Notes: a model not told the origin generated them from the sequence alone. Positions 1-9,648 are shown, numbered from the stretch's first letter. The stretch is DNA of 64,000 nt from Parerythrobacter_A sp963838735 (GCA_963838735.1 CAWISG010000001.1:77244-141243); one strand, 5' to 3'. Numbers and translations are program-made.

Positions 1-1209
1 AGCCCGTCCTGCGCGGTGTAGTCGAAGGTCTTGACCGTGCCGATGGCCTGTCCCTGGATCGCCGGACGCTCCAGCCCGAGCAACGCGCGTTCGCCGGTTG
101 CGCTGTCGACGCGGTAAAAAGTGCCGCTATCATAGCTGCCGCTGGTCCTGACCAGCACGGTGGACAGGTCGGGCGTGTAATCCTGAATGTCGAAATGGTT
201 GCCATCGTACAGCGCGATGACGCGGGCAAGGGCGGCCTGTCGTTCGGGCGACACCATCTTTGCCTCCCCATCGTCGGTAACCGCACCCATCACGCGGCTG
301 GTGACCGGGTCGATGATATAGCGGTCGATCAATTCGTCATAGACCCGCACCGACGCGCCGCCGGCCAAAGGAACCTCGAACCGTTTTACGGTGCCTTCCG
401 ACTGGTCGAAATACGCATAGATCACGCTGTCGCCAGTCGCGCCGAACCCGGTCAGGCTGGCGCTGCCATTGGCTTCCTCGCCCTCGGCGATGGTCCGGCC
501 ATCGGCTTCCAGTTTCCATTTGCCGGCTTCCGCATGGACGGTCATCTGCGCGGCGACCTTGCCGTCCGGGCCGGGTAGCCAGTCGCGCAGGTTGGGATAT
601 TCGCTGGGATACGCGACCTGCTGCGCATCGCCGGTCAGCAGATCGACTTCGTAAAGGGCGGGCGCGCCGTCGAGGATCTGCGCCTGCTTGCCCGATGCGC
701 GTCCCTTGCGGAATCCGCCAAAATATCCCTTCCACCGGCCCTCGACCTGCCGAATGCCGTGATAGCCGATGACGGCATTGGCGATGCGTTGCTGGTCCGC
801 GAATACGGAGACGACGGGTGCGGCGGGCGCAAGCGGCAGGACATTGGCGCGCAGCCACTCCTGCTTGCGCCTGCCGTATCGTTTGCCCGTATTTCCCGTC
901 TCGCTACGGATCAGCAGGATGGCCGTATCGCCCACCCATTCGATATTGCGTACCTTGGCATCGCCGATGGCGAACTGCCGCATCGGCTTGCCCGCAGCAT
1001 CCAGTACCGAAACGATGCGTTCGCCGCCGCTGGTCATCAACATCGCAGTATGTGCTCCGCTGGGCGAAATTTCCACGCTCTCGATTGCCGGGAGGTCGCC
1101 ATAGGCTTCGATCGGTATCTGCGTCGGTGCCTGCGCCTGCACCGCAACCGGGATGGTAGCGAGTGGCACGGCGAGGGCTGCTGCGATGAATGATGTGCGA
1201 AAGATCACG
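1..1209 (-). CDS. Exported S9-family (prolyl oligopeptidase-like) peptidase, N-terminal part, frameshifted near its start
   Basis: Partial gene; the stop lies beyond the left edge. About 400 residues are visible: a cleavable signal peptide followed by a beta-propeller-like region (repeats such as ESVEISPSGAHTAML and DYTPDLSTVLVRTSG). This matches the propeller half of periplasmic S9 peptidases of sphingomonads; the alpha/beta-hydrolase half with Ser-Asp-His would lie outside the window. The best start is GTG at 1209, preceded by AGGAAA, which gives the signal peptide MIFRTSFIAAALAVPLATIP. That reading needs one T removed from the TTTT run (minus strand, 1200-1203). Without the correction the propeller frame has a stop just upstream (1206-1208) and would have to start inside the signal peptide. 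The family call rests on overall pattern, not on catalytic residues. Confidence 0.7.
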
Positions 1210-1300
1210 ACGAGTTTCCTGTTGCGGCGACCTTGAGAAAGGCCTGGCGCGCAAATAACGTAGCGCAGTCGTCCGACGCAATTGCTACAAGGCAGTCTGC

Positions 1301-2509
1301 TCAGATAATTTCGTCCTCGTCCAGCAGCGGACCGCCTTCCTCGTCGATGGGTTTGAGACCGGCGCCGGGCGCTGGCCGGACTTCGCCCGCGCCTTCTTCA
1401 TCGTCCGGTTCGGGATCGAGTTCCTCTTCGGGATCGAGTACAAAGCCGTCGGCTGCCATAATCGCATCGGCAATCGCTTCGATTTCCTCGCTTGCCGCTT
1501 CAGGTCTGGCAAGGCGGGCAATATGGAACAGCGCATCGCCCTGATAGACGACCGGCAGCGTCGCATGGCCGATGATGATCCCATCTGTCGGGCTGACGAT
1601 GGCAACCTCGTCCTCTCCGAACAGCCCGCCGACCGTAGCCAGCACATCGCCGATACGCACCGGATCGCCGGACTTGCGCACGCGATGCGTGACGCCGCCG
1701 CGCGGGGCGCGGACCCAGACGGAAGATGTCGCCCTGGCAGGCTCGCCGCCATTCGCCAGCGCTTCGGCCAGCGCATCATGCGGGTCGATCATGCCGAGCC
1801 TAGCCAATACGCTGAAGATACCGGCCACGCCCGTTTCGATGCTGAGCCGGTCAAAGCGCAGCGCCTCGCCCGTTTCCATCAGCAGCATGTCGACCCCCGC
1901 AAGCTTGGCAAGCGCCCGCATCGACCCTTCGCGCAACGGCGCCTCGATAATGATTGGCGGACCGAACGCGGTGGCCAGTTCGATGAGGTGCGGGTCGCCC
2001 GCCGCGATGCGGATTTGCGGCAGATTGTACCGGTGGACGGCGGCGGAATGGATATCGATGCCGATGGTGCTGCGCTGGACCACTTCGGTGAAGAAGGCGT
2101 GTGCGAACTGGCTTGCGAGCGAGCCGTTGGCATTGCCGGGGAACGAGCGATTGAGATCGCGCCGGTCGGGCAGGTAGCGCGTCTTGTTCAGGAAGCCGAA
2201 GATGTTGGCGACCGGCACCAGCAGCACCGTTCCGGCCAGCGCCGCCGGATCGAGCTGCGCCGCGATACGCTGGATGATGGCGGTGCCGATGATCTCGTCG
2301 CCGTGGATCGCGGCGCTGACGAACATGACCGGCCCCGGCTTTGAGCCATGCAGCGCGCGCACGGCCAGCGTGGAATTGTAGCCTGTGGCCATCGTGGTCA
2401 CCGGCACGGCGATATCGCGCGTGGAACCGGGTGCCAGCTCGTGCCCGCATATCTCGAAATTGGCAGGAATGTCGGATTGCGGGTCGGGGTCGGGAGTGGG
2501 CGTGGTCAT
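1301..2509 (-). CDS. Succinylglutamate desuccinylase/aspartoacylase-family zinc hydrolase
   Basis: 402 aa, probably cytoplasmic (no signal peptide). The M14-like aspartoacylase/AstE zinc site is visible: H69 and E72 in AAIHGDE and H154 in DIHSAAVHR, with the family motif DLNRSFPG at about 119-125. The C-terminal half carries the small beta domain seen in this family, and the protein ends in a strongly acidic, proline-rich tail (EELDPEPDDEEGAG) of probably disordered sequence. Family members remove acyl groups from N-acylated amino acids, but this subgroup (annotated as generic deacylase) has no assigned substrate, and the neighbours do not suggest one. It stands alone, divergent from smpB. 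Confidence 0.85.
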   Translation of the reverse strand: MTTPTPDPDPQSDIPANFEICGHELAPGSTRDIAVPVTTMATGYNSTLAVRALHGSKPGPVMFVSAAIHGDEIIGTAIIQRIAAQLDPAALAGTVLLVPVANIFGFLNKTRYLPDRRDLNRSFPGNANGSLASQFAHAFFTEVVQRSTIGIDIHSAAVHRYNLPQIRIAAGDPHLIELATAFGPPIIIEAPLREGSMRALAKLAGVDMLLMETGEALRFDRLSIETGVAGIFSVLARLGMIDPHDALAEALANGGEPARATSSVWVRAPRGGVTHRVRKSGDPVRIGDVLATVGGLFGEDEVAIVSPTDGIIIGHATLPVVYQGDALFHIARLARPEAASEEIEAIADAIMAADGFVLDPEEELDPEPDDEEGAGEVRPAPGAGLKPIDEEGGPLLDEDEII

Positions 2510-2633
2510 GGCTGATGCTTATCACCAATGCAGCCTCCTGACACGTGATCGCTTGCCCGCCGCCCCGCCGCACCCTAGTTTCGACGTTCGACGCATCGAA
2601 CACCTGCTTTCCCTCCTCAGACTGAACGAACAC

Positions 2634-3116
2634 ATGGCCCGCCCCAAGCCCGACACCTTCGACAAGCGCAAGACCGTTGCGGAAAACCGCCGCGCTCGGT
2701 TCGATTACAGCGTGGAGGACAAGGTCGAGGCGGGCATCGCCCTGCAGGGTACCGAGGTTAAATCGTTGCGTGCGGGGGAGGCGAGCATCGCCGAAAGCTA
2801 TGCCGAAATCCGTGACGGACAGGCGTGGCTTATCAACGCCAATATTCCCGAGTTCAGCCACGGAAACCGATTTAATCACGAACCCAAGCGTCCGCGCAAG
2901 CTGCTGCTGCATGCACGCGAAATTGCGCGGATGACGGGCGCGGTCGAAAGGAAGGGGATGACGCTGGTGCCGCTGTCGCTGTATTTCAACGGGCAGGGCC
3001 GGGCCAAGCTGGAACTGGCGCTGGCGAAGGGGCGTCAAGCGCAGGACAAGCGCGAATATGTGAAGGATCGCGACTGGAAACGCGACAAGGCGAGGATCAT
3101 GCGCGAAAGAGCGTGA
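2634..3116 (+). CDS. smpB: SsrA-binding protein SmpB
   Basis: 160 aa, normal length. SmpB binds tmRNA and delivers it to stalled ribosomes for trans-translation. Typical features are the N-terminal ENRRARFDYSVEDKVEAGI, the oligonucleotide-binding barrel with GTEVKSLR, the conserved NHEPKRPRKLLLH, and a basic C-terminal tail (KREYVKDRDWKRDKARIMRERA-like) that enters the mRNA channel. The open frame extends upstream, but the ATG at 2634 gives the canonical N-terminus MARPKPDTFDKRK. It is followed by the DUF2062 gene on the same strand; the tmRNA gene itself is not in the window. Confidence 0.95.
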   Translation: MARPKPDTFDKRKTVAENRRARFDYSVEDKVEAGIALQGTEVKSLRAGEASIAESYAEIRDGQAWLINANIPEFSHGNRFNHEPKRPRKLLLHAREIARMTGAVERKGMTLVPLSLYFNGQGRAKLELALAKGRQAQDKREYVKDRDWKRDKARIMRERA

Positions 3117-3175
3117 GACGAACGCCCGCACCGGGTTGCGCTTAGCCGCCCGTGCGCGCAGGGAATGCGGATATC

Positions 3176-3778
3176 ATGGTCGATTGGCGCTCCAAGACAT
3201 TGATGTCGGACCTGTTCCGCAAATACACGCCGACGCGCGAGGGGTTGGCGCGTAACCGCTTTCTTGCGCCTATCGCCCACCGCTTCCTGACGCCCGAACT
3301 GTGGCGCTTCACCCGGCGCAGTGTTCCGCGCGGCGTGGCGCTGGGCCTGTTTTCCGCCTTTATCGTGCCGCTGGGGCAGATTTTCCTTGCCGCTTTCCTT
3401 GCGCTTCCGGCGCGGGCGAATGTGCCGCTGGCGGTGTTGGTCACGTTCATCACCAACCCTTTTTCCTACCCGTTCTGGCTGATCGTGGCGAACCGCGTAG
3501 GTAGTTTCGTGCTCAAGGTGGACAGCTTTGCCGGAAATATGGCGAACGAGGAACTGCGGTCGGGCCGTTGGGCATGGGTGATCGAGGCGTTCGAGGTGGC
3601 CGGCGTAACCACCTTCGGGTTAGTGGTGCTAGCGATTGTCAGCGCAGCGGTGGGGTATGTCGTATCGGGCTTCGTCTGGCGGCAAATGGTCTCGCGGCGG
3701 CGCAAGAAGCGGTTGCGGCGGATGACGGTGCGGCTGGATGCGCGGCTGCGCAGGAAGAAGCAGGAGCTGTCGGAATAG
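3176..3778 (+). CDS. DUF2062 domain inner-membrane protein
   Basis: 200 aa. The DUF2062 signature is visible: SVPRGVALGLFSAFIVPLGQ followed by a long hydrophobic stretch, then TFITNPFSYPFW, and a second membrane region near 140-165 (TFGLVVLAIVSAAVGYVVSG). The C-terminus is very basic (SRRRKKRLRRMTVRLDARLRRKK), which suggests cytoplasmic contact with nucleic acid or lipid headgroups. ATG 3176 was chosen because AGGGA lies about 12 nt upstream; ATG 3203 is an alternative. Its TAG stop overlaps the GTG start of cckA, so the two genes are probably translationally coupled. Function of the family is unknown. Confidence 0.85.
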   Translation: MVDWRSKTLMSDLFRKYTPTREGLARNRFLAPIAHRFLTPELWRFTRRSVPRGVALGLFSAFIVPLGQIFLAAFLALPARANVPLAVLVTFITNPFSYPFWLIVANRVGSFVLKVDSFAGNMANEELRSGRWAWVIEAFEVAGVTTFGLVVLAIVSAAVGYVVSGFVWRQMVSRRRKKRLRRMTVRLDARLRRKKQELSE

Positions 3779-6390
3779 TGGCCAGCATTTCGAGAACTGG
3801 CTTGTCCAAAACGGGCGTTGGTGATCCGGCAGAGACCGGTCTAATGCTGGAACCGGAAGGCACGGGCGGCGCATCTTATGCGCTGATCGGTGCAGTCGTG
3901 CTTGCCTTCCTGGCAACCTGCGCCGCGCTGTGGTGGCTGTCAGGCGATGTCGTGCTGGTCGCGGTGTATGCAGGCGGGCTCGCGGTGCTGTGCGGTGCGG
4001 GATATGCGGCGACGCGGGGGCGCTCGGTGGCGCGGCGCAGCGAGCTTGCACCACCGGATTGGTCGGTTACGGTCGCTGCCATCGAACGCGACGGCGTGGC
4101 GGTCGCGATTACCGACCGCGCCAACCGGCTGGTTTGCGCGAACACGACCTATGTGGACTGGTTCGGCACCGGCGCTGCGCCGCCCGCGCTGCCGATCTCG
4201 CGCACCGCGCAGGAAGAGCTGGCGCGCGTTACGCGGGCGGCTTGGCGCGATGGCGCTGCGCAGAGCGCGGTGCTGGATGCAACAGATGGCGAGTTTCGTT
4301 GGACCGCTACCGCCGCGCGGGCCGGACGGGGCGAGGATTATCTCGTATGGCGCGTTTCGGCGGAGGCGCAAACCGATCTGTCGGCAGAGCTGGCGCGGCT
4401 GGTCGGTGGCGTGTTCGGGCTGGAACTGTCGCGCGCCGGTATCGAAAGCGCGCTGGTCAGCGGCGACGGCACGATCCGCGCTGCCGCTGCCGGTTTCGCC
4501 GAACGCGCGACCGGCGATGCGACCGCGACGCTGGCGGGACAAGCCTTCGTCGAACAACTGCGCAGCGACGAGCGTGAGCGCATCTACTTCGCACGCGAGG
4601 GCCGCAAGGGTACGCCGCAAACGCTGTTGCAAGTGGCGCTAGGCGAACAGGTAGGGGGCGAACAGGTAGGGGGCGACCAGCATGATGCCGCTGCGCAGCC
4701 CGCTTCGTTGATGTTGCTGTTCGAAAACGGTATCGGCATCGGTGCCGGCGTCAGCGATGTGGCGGGCAAGGCAGCAACGTCGCAGCTGGAGGCTCTGCTG
4801 GGCGCATTGCCGTTGGGCCTCGCCATGACCGATCGCGATGGTCGCTTCCTGTTCGGCAACGATGCCTTCCGCCGCGCCGTCGGGTTGGCCGATGGCGAGA
4901 GCGAGCGCGCCGCGCCGATGCCATCCTATCCCGGCGATCTGGTAGTGCGCGAAGACAAGGGTGCGCTCGCCGATGCGGTGCGCCGCTTCGCGCGCGGTGC
5001 CCCGTCCAGCAACGATATGGCGGTGCGGCTGAAGCACAATCCGGACGATCCCGTATCGCTCGGCCTTGCCGGGGTGCGCGGGCTGGGCGATGCAGCCGTA
5101 TTGCTCAGCCTGGCGGACAATTCGGAGGAGACCCGCCTCAAGCGCGAGGTCGCGCAGGCGACCAAGATGCAGGCGGTGGGCCAGCTGGCGGGCGGTGTCG
5201 CACACGATTTCAACAATGTGCTGACCGCGATCATCGGCTATTGCGACCTCATGCTGCTGCGCCATATGCCCGGCGACAGCGATTACGACGACATCCAGCA
5301 AATCCGCGCGAATTCCAACCGCGCGGCAAGCCTGACGCGGCACCTGCTCGCCTTCAGCCGCCAGCAGACGCTGCAACCGCGCGTCATTCAGCTGCCCGAC
5401 GTGGTCAGCGAAGTCAGCCAGTTGCTCAAACGGCTGCTGGGCGAGACCATCGAATTGAAAGTGCGGCACGACCGCAACCTGGGTCCGGTGCGCGCGGATC
5501 CCAGCCAGCTCGAACAGGTCATCGTCAACCTGGCCGTCAATGCGCGCGATGCCATCATGGCGAACGCGCAGGCGAAGGCCGTTATCGGGCGTGGCGGGCG
5601 CACCACGGGCGGACGCGGAACCCTGACGCTCGCTACGCGCCGCATTGCCGCGCGCGATGTGCGCTCGATGGGGTCCGACATCGTGCCGGTGGGCGATTAT
5701 ACCGTGCTGGTGGTGCAGGACACCGGCGGCGGCATTCCGGCGGATGTGCTGGGCAAGATCTTCGAACCGTTCTTCACCACCAAGGAGGCAGGGCGCGCCG
5801 GGTCGTTGGGCGGAACCGGTCTGGGCCTGTCCACCGTCTATGGCATCGTCAAGCAATCGGGCGGCTATATCTTCGCCGACAATGTGCCGGGGCCGGGCGG
5901 CACAATAGAAGGCGCGCGCTTCACGCTCTACCTGCCGGTCCATACCGCGACCGAGGCGGAGGAAACAAACCCGACGCCCACTCCTGCCGCCACCAGCGAA
6001 TGGTCCGGCGGTGCGCGCATTCTCTTGGTGGAGGACGAGGACATGGTCCGCGCCGTTGCCGACCGCGCGCTGGGCCGGGCGGGGCACACCATGACGCTGG
6101 CGAGCGATGGCGAGGAAGGCCTGGCCCTGCTGAAGGCGGCGCACGAAGCGGGCGAGGCATTCGACCTGATCGTGTCCGACGTGGTGATGCCCGGCATGGA
6201 CGGCCCCGCGATGGTAAAAGCCATCCGCGTGATCGCGCCCGATCTGCCGGTATTGTTCATGTCTGGCTATGCCGAAGCGCAGCTGCGGCGCGACATCGAC
6301 GTGCCGGGGATGCATTTTATCGCCAAGCCATTCAGCGTTCAGGAAATCTCCGACAGGGTGGCGGGCATACTGAATACACCGAAGACATAA
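3778..6390 (+). CDS. cckA: Cell-cycle hybrid sensor histidine kinase CckA
   Basis: 870 aa. Order: two membrane helices (about 33-54 and 57-77), two PAS-like regions (about 95-200 and 330-440), HisKA with phospho-acceptor H476 in GGVAHDFNNVLTAIIGYCDL, an HATPase domain with N box NLAVNARDA and G boxes DTGGGIPADVLGKIFEPFFT and GTGLGLSTVYGI, and a C-terminal receiver with D801 in SDVVMPGMDG. The H box and the following RQQTLQPR segment are characteristic of CckA, which in alphaproteobacteria phosphorylates ChpT and through it CtrA and CpdR; cpdR is also in this window. GTG 3778 overlaps the previous stop and has AGGAG 11 nt upstream; ATG 3844 would give 848 aa. A 15-nt tandem duplication at 4642-4671 inserts EQVGG twice between the PAS regions. 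Confidence 0.92.
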   Translation: MASISRTGLSKTGVGDPAETGLMLEPEGTGGASYALIGAVVLAFLATCAALWWLSGDVVLVAVYAGGLAVLCGAGYAATRGRSVARRSELAPPDWSVTVAAIERDGVAVAITDRANRLVCANTTYVDWFGTGAAPPALPISRTAQEELARVTRAAWRDGAAQSAVLDATDGEFRWTATAARAGRGEDYLVWRVSAEAQTDLSAELARLVGGVFGLELSRAGIESALVSGDGTIRAAAAGFAERATGDATATLAGQAFVEQLRSDERERIYFAREGRKGTPQTLLQVALGEQVGGEQVGGDQHDAAAQPASLMLLFENGIGIGAGVSDVAGKAATSQLEALLGALPLGLAMTDRDGRFLFGNDAFRRAVGLADGESERAAPMPSYPGDLVVREDKGALADAVRRFARGAPSSNDMAVRLKHNPDDPVSLGLAGVRGLGDAAVLLSLADNSEETRLKREVAQATKMQAVGQLAGGVAHDFNNVLTAIIGYCDLMLLRHMPGDSDYDDIQQIRANSNRAASLTRHLLAFSRQQTLQPRVIQLPDVVSEVSQLLKRLLGETIELKVRHDRNLGPVRADPSQLEQVIVNLAVNARDAIMANAQAKAVIGRGGRTTGGRGTLTLATRRIAARDVRSMGSDIVPVGDYTVLVVQDTGGGIPADVLGKIFEPFFTTKEAGRAGSLGGTGLGLSTVYGIVKQSGGYIFADNVPGPGGTIEGARFTLYLPVHTATEAEETNPTPTPAATSEWSGGARILLVEDEDMVRAVADRALGRAGHTMTLASDGEEGLALLKAAHEAGEAFDLIVSDVVMPGMDGPAMVKAIRVIAPDLPVLFMSGYAEAQLRRDIDVPGMHFIAKPFSVQEISDRVAGILNTPKT

Positions 6391-6407
6391 AGCGGGGGAG
6401 CTGCACT

Positions 6408-7941
6408 ATGATACGGCACACGATTATGGCGGGCGCTGCGGGCGCGGCTCTGATGGCGACGGTTGCAATCGCGCAGGATGCCAGCGAACCGCTCGGCGCA
6501 TCGGCGCAGGGCGATGTCGCGGTCTCGATCTACCAGAACGGACAGGCGCTGGTGCAGGATGTGCGCCGCCTCGACATCGAACGCGGCCGCAGCCAGATCC
6601 AGTTTCCCGATGTCAGTGCGCGCATCCGCCCCGAAACGCTCAGCTTCGCCGCGCCAGACACCGCCATCGTCGAACAGAATTTCGATTTCGACCTGCTTAC
6701 GCCGACCAAGATGATGGAAAAGTCCATCGGCCGCACTGTTACCCTGTTGCGCACCAATCCCGCCACCGGCGCGGAAACGCGCGAGCGGGCCACCGTGCTA
6801 AGCACGGCAGGTGGCGTAGTGCTGCGGATCGGCGACCGCATCGAGGTACTGCGCGATGACGGCCTGCCCGTCCGCGTTATCTTCGACGAGGTGCCGCCCA
6901 ACCTGCGCGCGCGCCCGACGCTGAGCGTGAATGTCGAAAGCACGCGCGGCGGCACGCGCCCCGTGTCCATCCGCTATCTCACAGCCGGCTTGGGGTGGAG
7001 CGCGGATTATGTCGCCCTGTATGACGAGGCGTCGGACGCTATCGACATGCAGGGCTGGGTCACGCTGACCAACCAGACCGGCACCACCTTCAACCGGGCG
7101 CAGACGCTGCTGGTGGCGGGCAATCCCAATGCGGGAACCTATGCAGGGCCGAACAACGGTTCACGTCGCATTTCGCGCGGGCAGGTGCGCAGCGCAAACG
7201 GCAATCTCCTGCGTCCCGGCACCGAGACGGCGGACCGCGAAAGCGTCGGGGAGTTCTACCTGTATCCGCTCGCTGAACGCACCACCATCGCCAACGCGCA
7301 GACCAAGCAGGTCAGCTTCCTCGACGTGCAGGGTGTCGCCGCACGCAAGACTTACACCCGCACCGTCGGCTGGCTGTCCAATGACGGACAGCCGGTGAAC
7401 TGCGGCCAGCGAAATCGCTTTCAGTTCCAGCCGCGATGGGGGGCTGGGCGATGCGCTTCCCGCCGGCACGGTGCGCTTCTATCAGAAGGATGCGCAGGGT
7501 ACGCCGCAATTTATCGGCGAGAACGGCATCGGCCACACCCCGATGGGCAGCGAGCTATCTCTGAAAACCGGCGATGCGTTCGACGTCTTCACGCAAGCTG
7601 CAGTGGAGAAACGCGAGCGCCTGTCCGCGCAGGAATGGGAGCGCACCGCGCGCTACACCGTGTTCGAGGATGGCGAGGAAGTGCGCCGGATCGAGGCGGA
7701 ACGGCCGGTCACTTACTGGCAGACCACGATGCGCTACACGCTGACCAATGCGAAAAGCACGCCCGTTTCCATCGACCTGACGCAGGCCGGGCTCGATCGT
7801 GGCTGGTGGAGCCGCGACTTTCGTATCGTGGCCGAAGACCTGCCGGGCGAACAGGACAATGCCGACCGGCGCAGCTGGGTAGTGCCGGTGCCCGCCAACG
7901 GCACGCGCGAGTTCCGGGTCACATACGCCACGCGGTACTGA
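6408..7941 (+). CDS. Exported DUF4139 domain protein (frameshifted at about 7401)
   Basis: About 510 aa after one correction. The signal peptide (MIRHTIMAGAAGAALMATVAIAQDA) is followed by the N-terminal DUF4140-like segment (VAVSIYQNGQALVQDVRRL) and the DUF4139 body (RYLTAGLGWSADYVALYD, AERTTIANAQTKQVSFLDVQ). The frame then breaks: up to WLSNDGQPVN it is read in the first frame, and SEIAFSSSRDGGLGDALPAG to the stop in the next. Removing T7401 (aac-gcg-gcc) joins them as VNAASEIAF. The length of 1534 nt (3n+1) fits one extra base. RBS GGGGAG precedes ATG 6408. Biochemical function is unknown. It lies 17 nt after cckA and 8 nt before a second DUF4139 gene. Confidence 0.8.
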
Positions 7942-7949
7942 GCGGAGCG

Positions 7950-9614
7950 GTGACCCGTCGGCTTACTTTCCTGACCGGCATATCGCTAGCGGCGCTGTGC
8001 GTGCCCGCTACGGCGCAGACGGAACCGCGCGCTGCGATAGATGCAAGCGCGCCGCAATCGGTTGCCGTCACCATCTATCGCGACCCCGATCGCGCACCCG
8101 ATGCCGAGATGCGTCGCACCCTGCCGCGCGGCTTTGCCATGATATCGGAAACGCGCACCGTCACCCTGCCGCCGGGTCGCTCGACTTTGCGGTTCGAGGG
8201 CGTGGCGGAGGGCATGATCGCAGTCAGCGCCATTGTCACCGGCCTGCCCGGTGGTACGATAGAAAAGAACCGCAATGCCGACCTTCTCAGCCCCGCCGCG
8301 CTGCTCGACGGCACGTTGGGCAATCGCGTACGGATCACGCGCAGCAACCCCGCCACCGGTGAAGCGGAAAGCGAACGCGCCGTGGTCCGCACCCGTGCCG
8401 ATGGCGGCATCGTGTTGCAGACCGAGGCGGGTTACGAGGCGGTACGCTGTTCGGGTTTGCCGGAAGGGTTGAGTTACGACCGCGTGCCCGAAGGACTGAG
8501 TGCGAAGCCGGTGTTCTCCATCGACACCCGCGATGATGCAGGCGGCACCTACACCGTCACGCTGACTTACCTTGCCTGGGGCTTCGACTGGCGCGCGCAC
8601 TACGTCGCCTATCTGGGCGAACGCGCGCAAGACGGCACCGTGCGCTACGATCTGGAAAGCTGGCTGACGCTGCTCAACGACAACGCCCAGAGCTTTCCCG
8701 ATGCGGAATTGCTGGTGGTGGCGGGCGCATTGAATGTCGAAACCGATTTCGAGAAGTTGTCGGACCCGCCGCAGGCCGCGCCGCTCCGCATCACCTGCTT
8801 CCCCATCGGCAGCACGGCGGCGGGGTCGCGGATCGAACGTTATGACAATCTGGCGGGCGCGCCCCCACCACCGCCATCTGTACCGATGATGATGGCAGAT
8901 GCGATGCAGGAGAGTATCGTCGTCACCGGGTCGCGCGTGAGCCGGGCGAAAGTCGCCATGCAGGCGGGTGAGGAAGATCTCGGCGACCTCAAACTCTACC
9001 GCGTACCCGAACCCGTAACCGTTGCCGCGCAAAGCCTCAAGCAGGTGGCATTCCTGCAAAAGGAAAATGTCCGCGGGCGGTTCGCGCATTTGGTCGAGTG
9101 TGATGCCTACACATATACTCCCGACTGGAGCAGGGCGGTATTGGACCCGACGCAAATGATACTGGAAACGGTCAATGAAACACGCAGCGGACTTGGCGTC
9201 GCGCTGCCAAGCGGCGGGATTAGCGTGTTCGAACGGGTGTCGGATATGGAGCGGTTCGGCCCACTGCTGTTCGCCGATGACGGCCTGCGCGATTATGCGG
9301 TCTCGCAGGATGTCGAGATTGCGGTTGGCGACGCGAGCCGCGTCCGCGCGCTATGCACTTCGCGCGAAGAGAAGGCTCAAGAGGCGCTGCGAGCAGGCAC
9401 CCGGGCCGCAATGCGCGTGCAGGTTGTCAACAGCTCCATGCGCGATGCCCCGATGCGCGTCAGGCTCGGTCCGGCGGGCGCGTGGCGCTACCGTACGCGT
9501 GGTATGAAGCAACGCATCAAAGACGGTATGGAAGTGATCGAGTTCACCGTTCGTGCAGGGCAGACCCGCACCGTGGACTGGTCAATCCGCAGCGTTGCCG
9601 ACGCTGACGAATAG
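7950..9614 (+). CDS. Exported DUF4139 domain protein with a TonB-receptor-like VVTGSR segment
   Basis: 554 aa from GTG 7950. Signal peptide RRLTFLTGISLAALCVPATAQ, then a DUF4140/4139 layout like its upstream neighbour (SVAVTIYRDPDRAP; LTYLAWGFDWRAHYVAYLGE; LKLYRVPEPVTVAAQSLKQV). In the middle is a proline-rich linker (APPPPPPSVPMMM) followed by MQESIVVTGSRVSR, a motif normally found near the TonB box of sphingomonad TonB-dependent receptors. The intact frame confirms that the frameshift belongs to the upstream gene only. The pair looks like an old duplication. Function unknown; the signal peptide puts it in the periplasm or on the outer membrane. Confidence 0.82.
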   Translation: MTRRLTFLTGISLAALCVPATAQTEPRAAIDASAPQSVAVTIYRDPDRAPDAEMRRTLPRGFAMISETRTVTLPPGRSTLRFEGVAEGMIAVSAIVTGLPGGTIEKNRNADLLSPAALLDGTLGNRVRITRSNPATGEAESERAVVRTRADGGIVLQTEAGYEAVRCSGLPEGLSYDRVPEGLSAKPVFSIDTRDDAGGTYTVTLTYLAWGFDWRAHYVAYLGERAQDGTVRYDLESWLTLLNDNAQSFPDAELLVVAGALNVETDFEKLSDPPQAAPLRITCFPIGSTAAGSRIERYDNLAGAPPPPPSVPMMMADAMQESIVVTGSRVSRAKVAMQAGEEDLGDLKLYRVPEPVTVAAQSLKQVAFLQKENVRGRFAHLVECDAYTYTPDWSRAVLDPTQMILETVNETRSGLGVALPSGGISVFERVSDMERFGPLLFADDGLRDYAVSQDVEIAVGDASRVRALCTSREEKAQEALRAGTRAAMRVQVVNSSMRDAPMRVRLGPAGAWRYRTRGMKQRIKDGMEVIEFTVRAGQTRTVDWSIRSVADADE

Positions 9615-9633
9615 CAAACTCAACATTATTTTT

Positions 9634-9648
9634 GTTCCACTCTTGTTC
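9634..9648 (+). promoter_or_regulatory. SOS box (LexA site) in front of recA
   Basis: GTTC (9634-9637), seven bases, GTTC (9645-9648): the exact GTTC-N7-GTTC direct repeat used by alphaproteobacterial LexA. It lies about 80 nt before the recA start, so LexA repression of recA with release on DNA damage is expected. No lexA gene is in the window. Confidence 0.88.

Noticed and set aside
4639..6315. A 558-residue minus-strand frame
   Set aside because: Antisense shadow of cckA; no RBS and no family.
5241..9614. A single 1457-residue plus-strand frame
   Set aside because: It strings together an out-of-frame part of cckA, the first part of one DUF4139 gene, a frameshifted stretch and the next DUF4139 gene; it is chance continuity plus an indel, not one protein.
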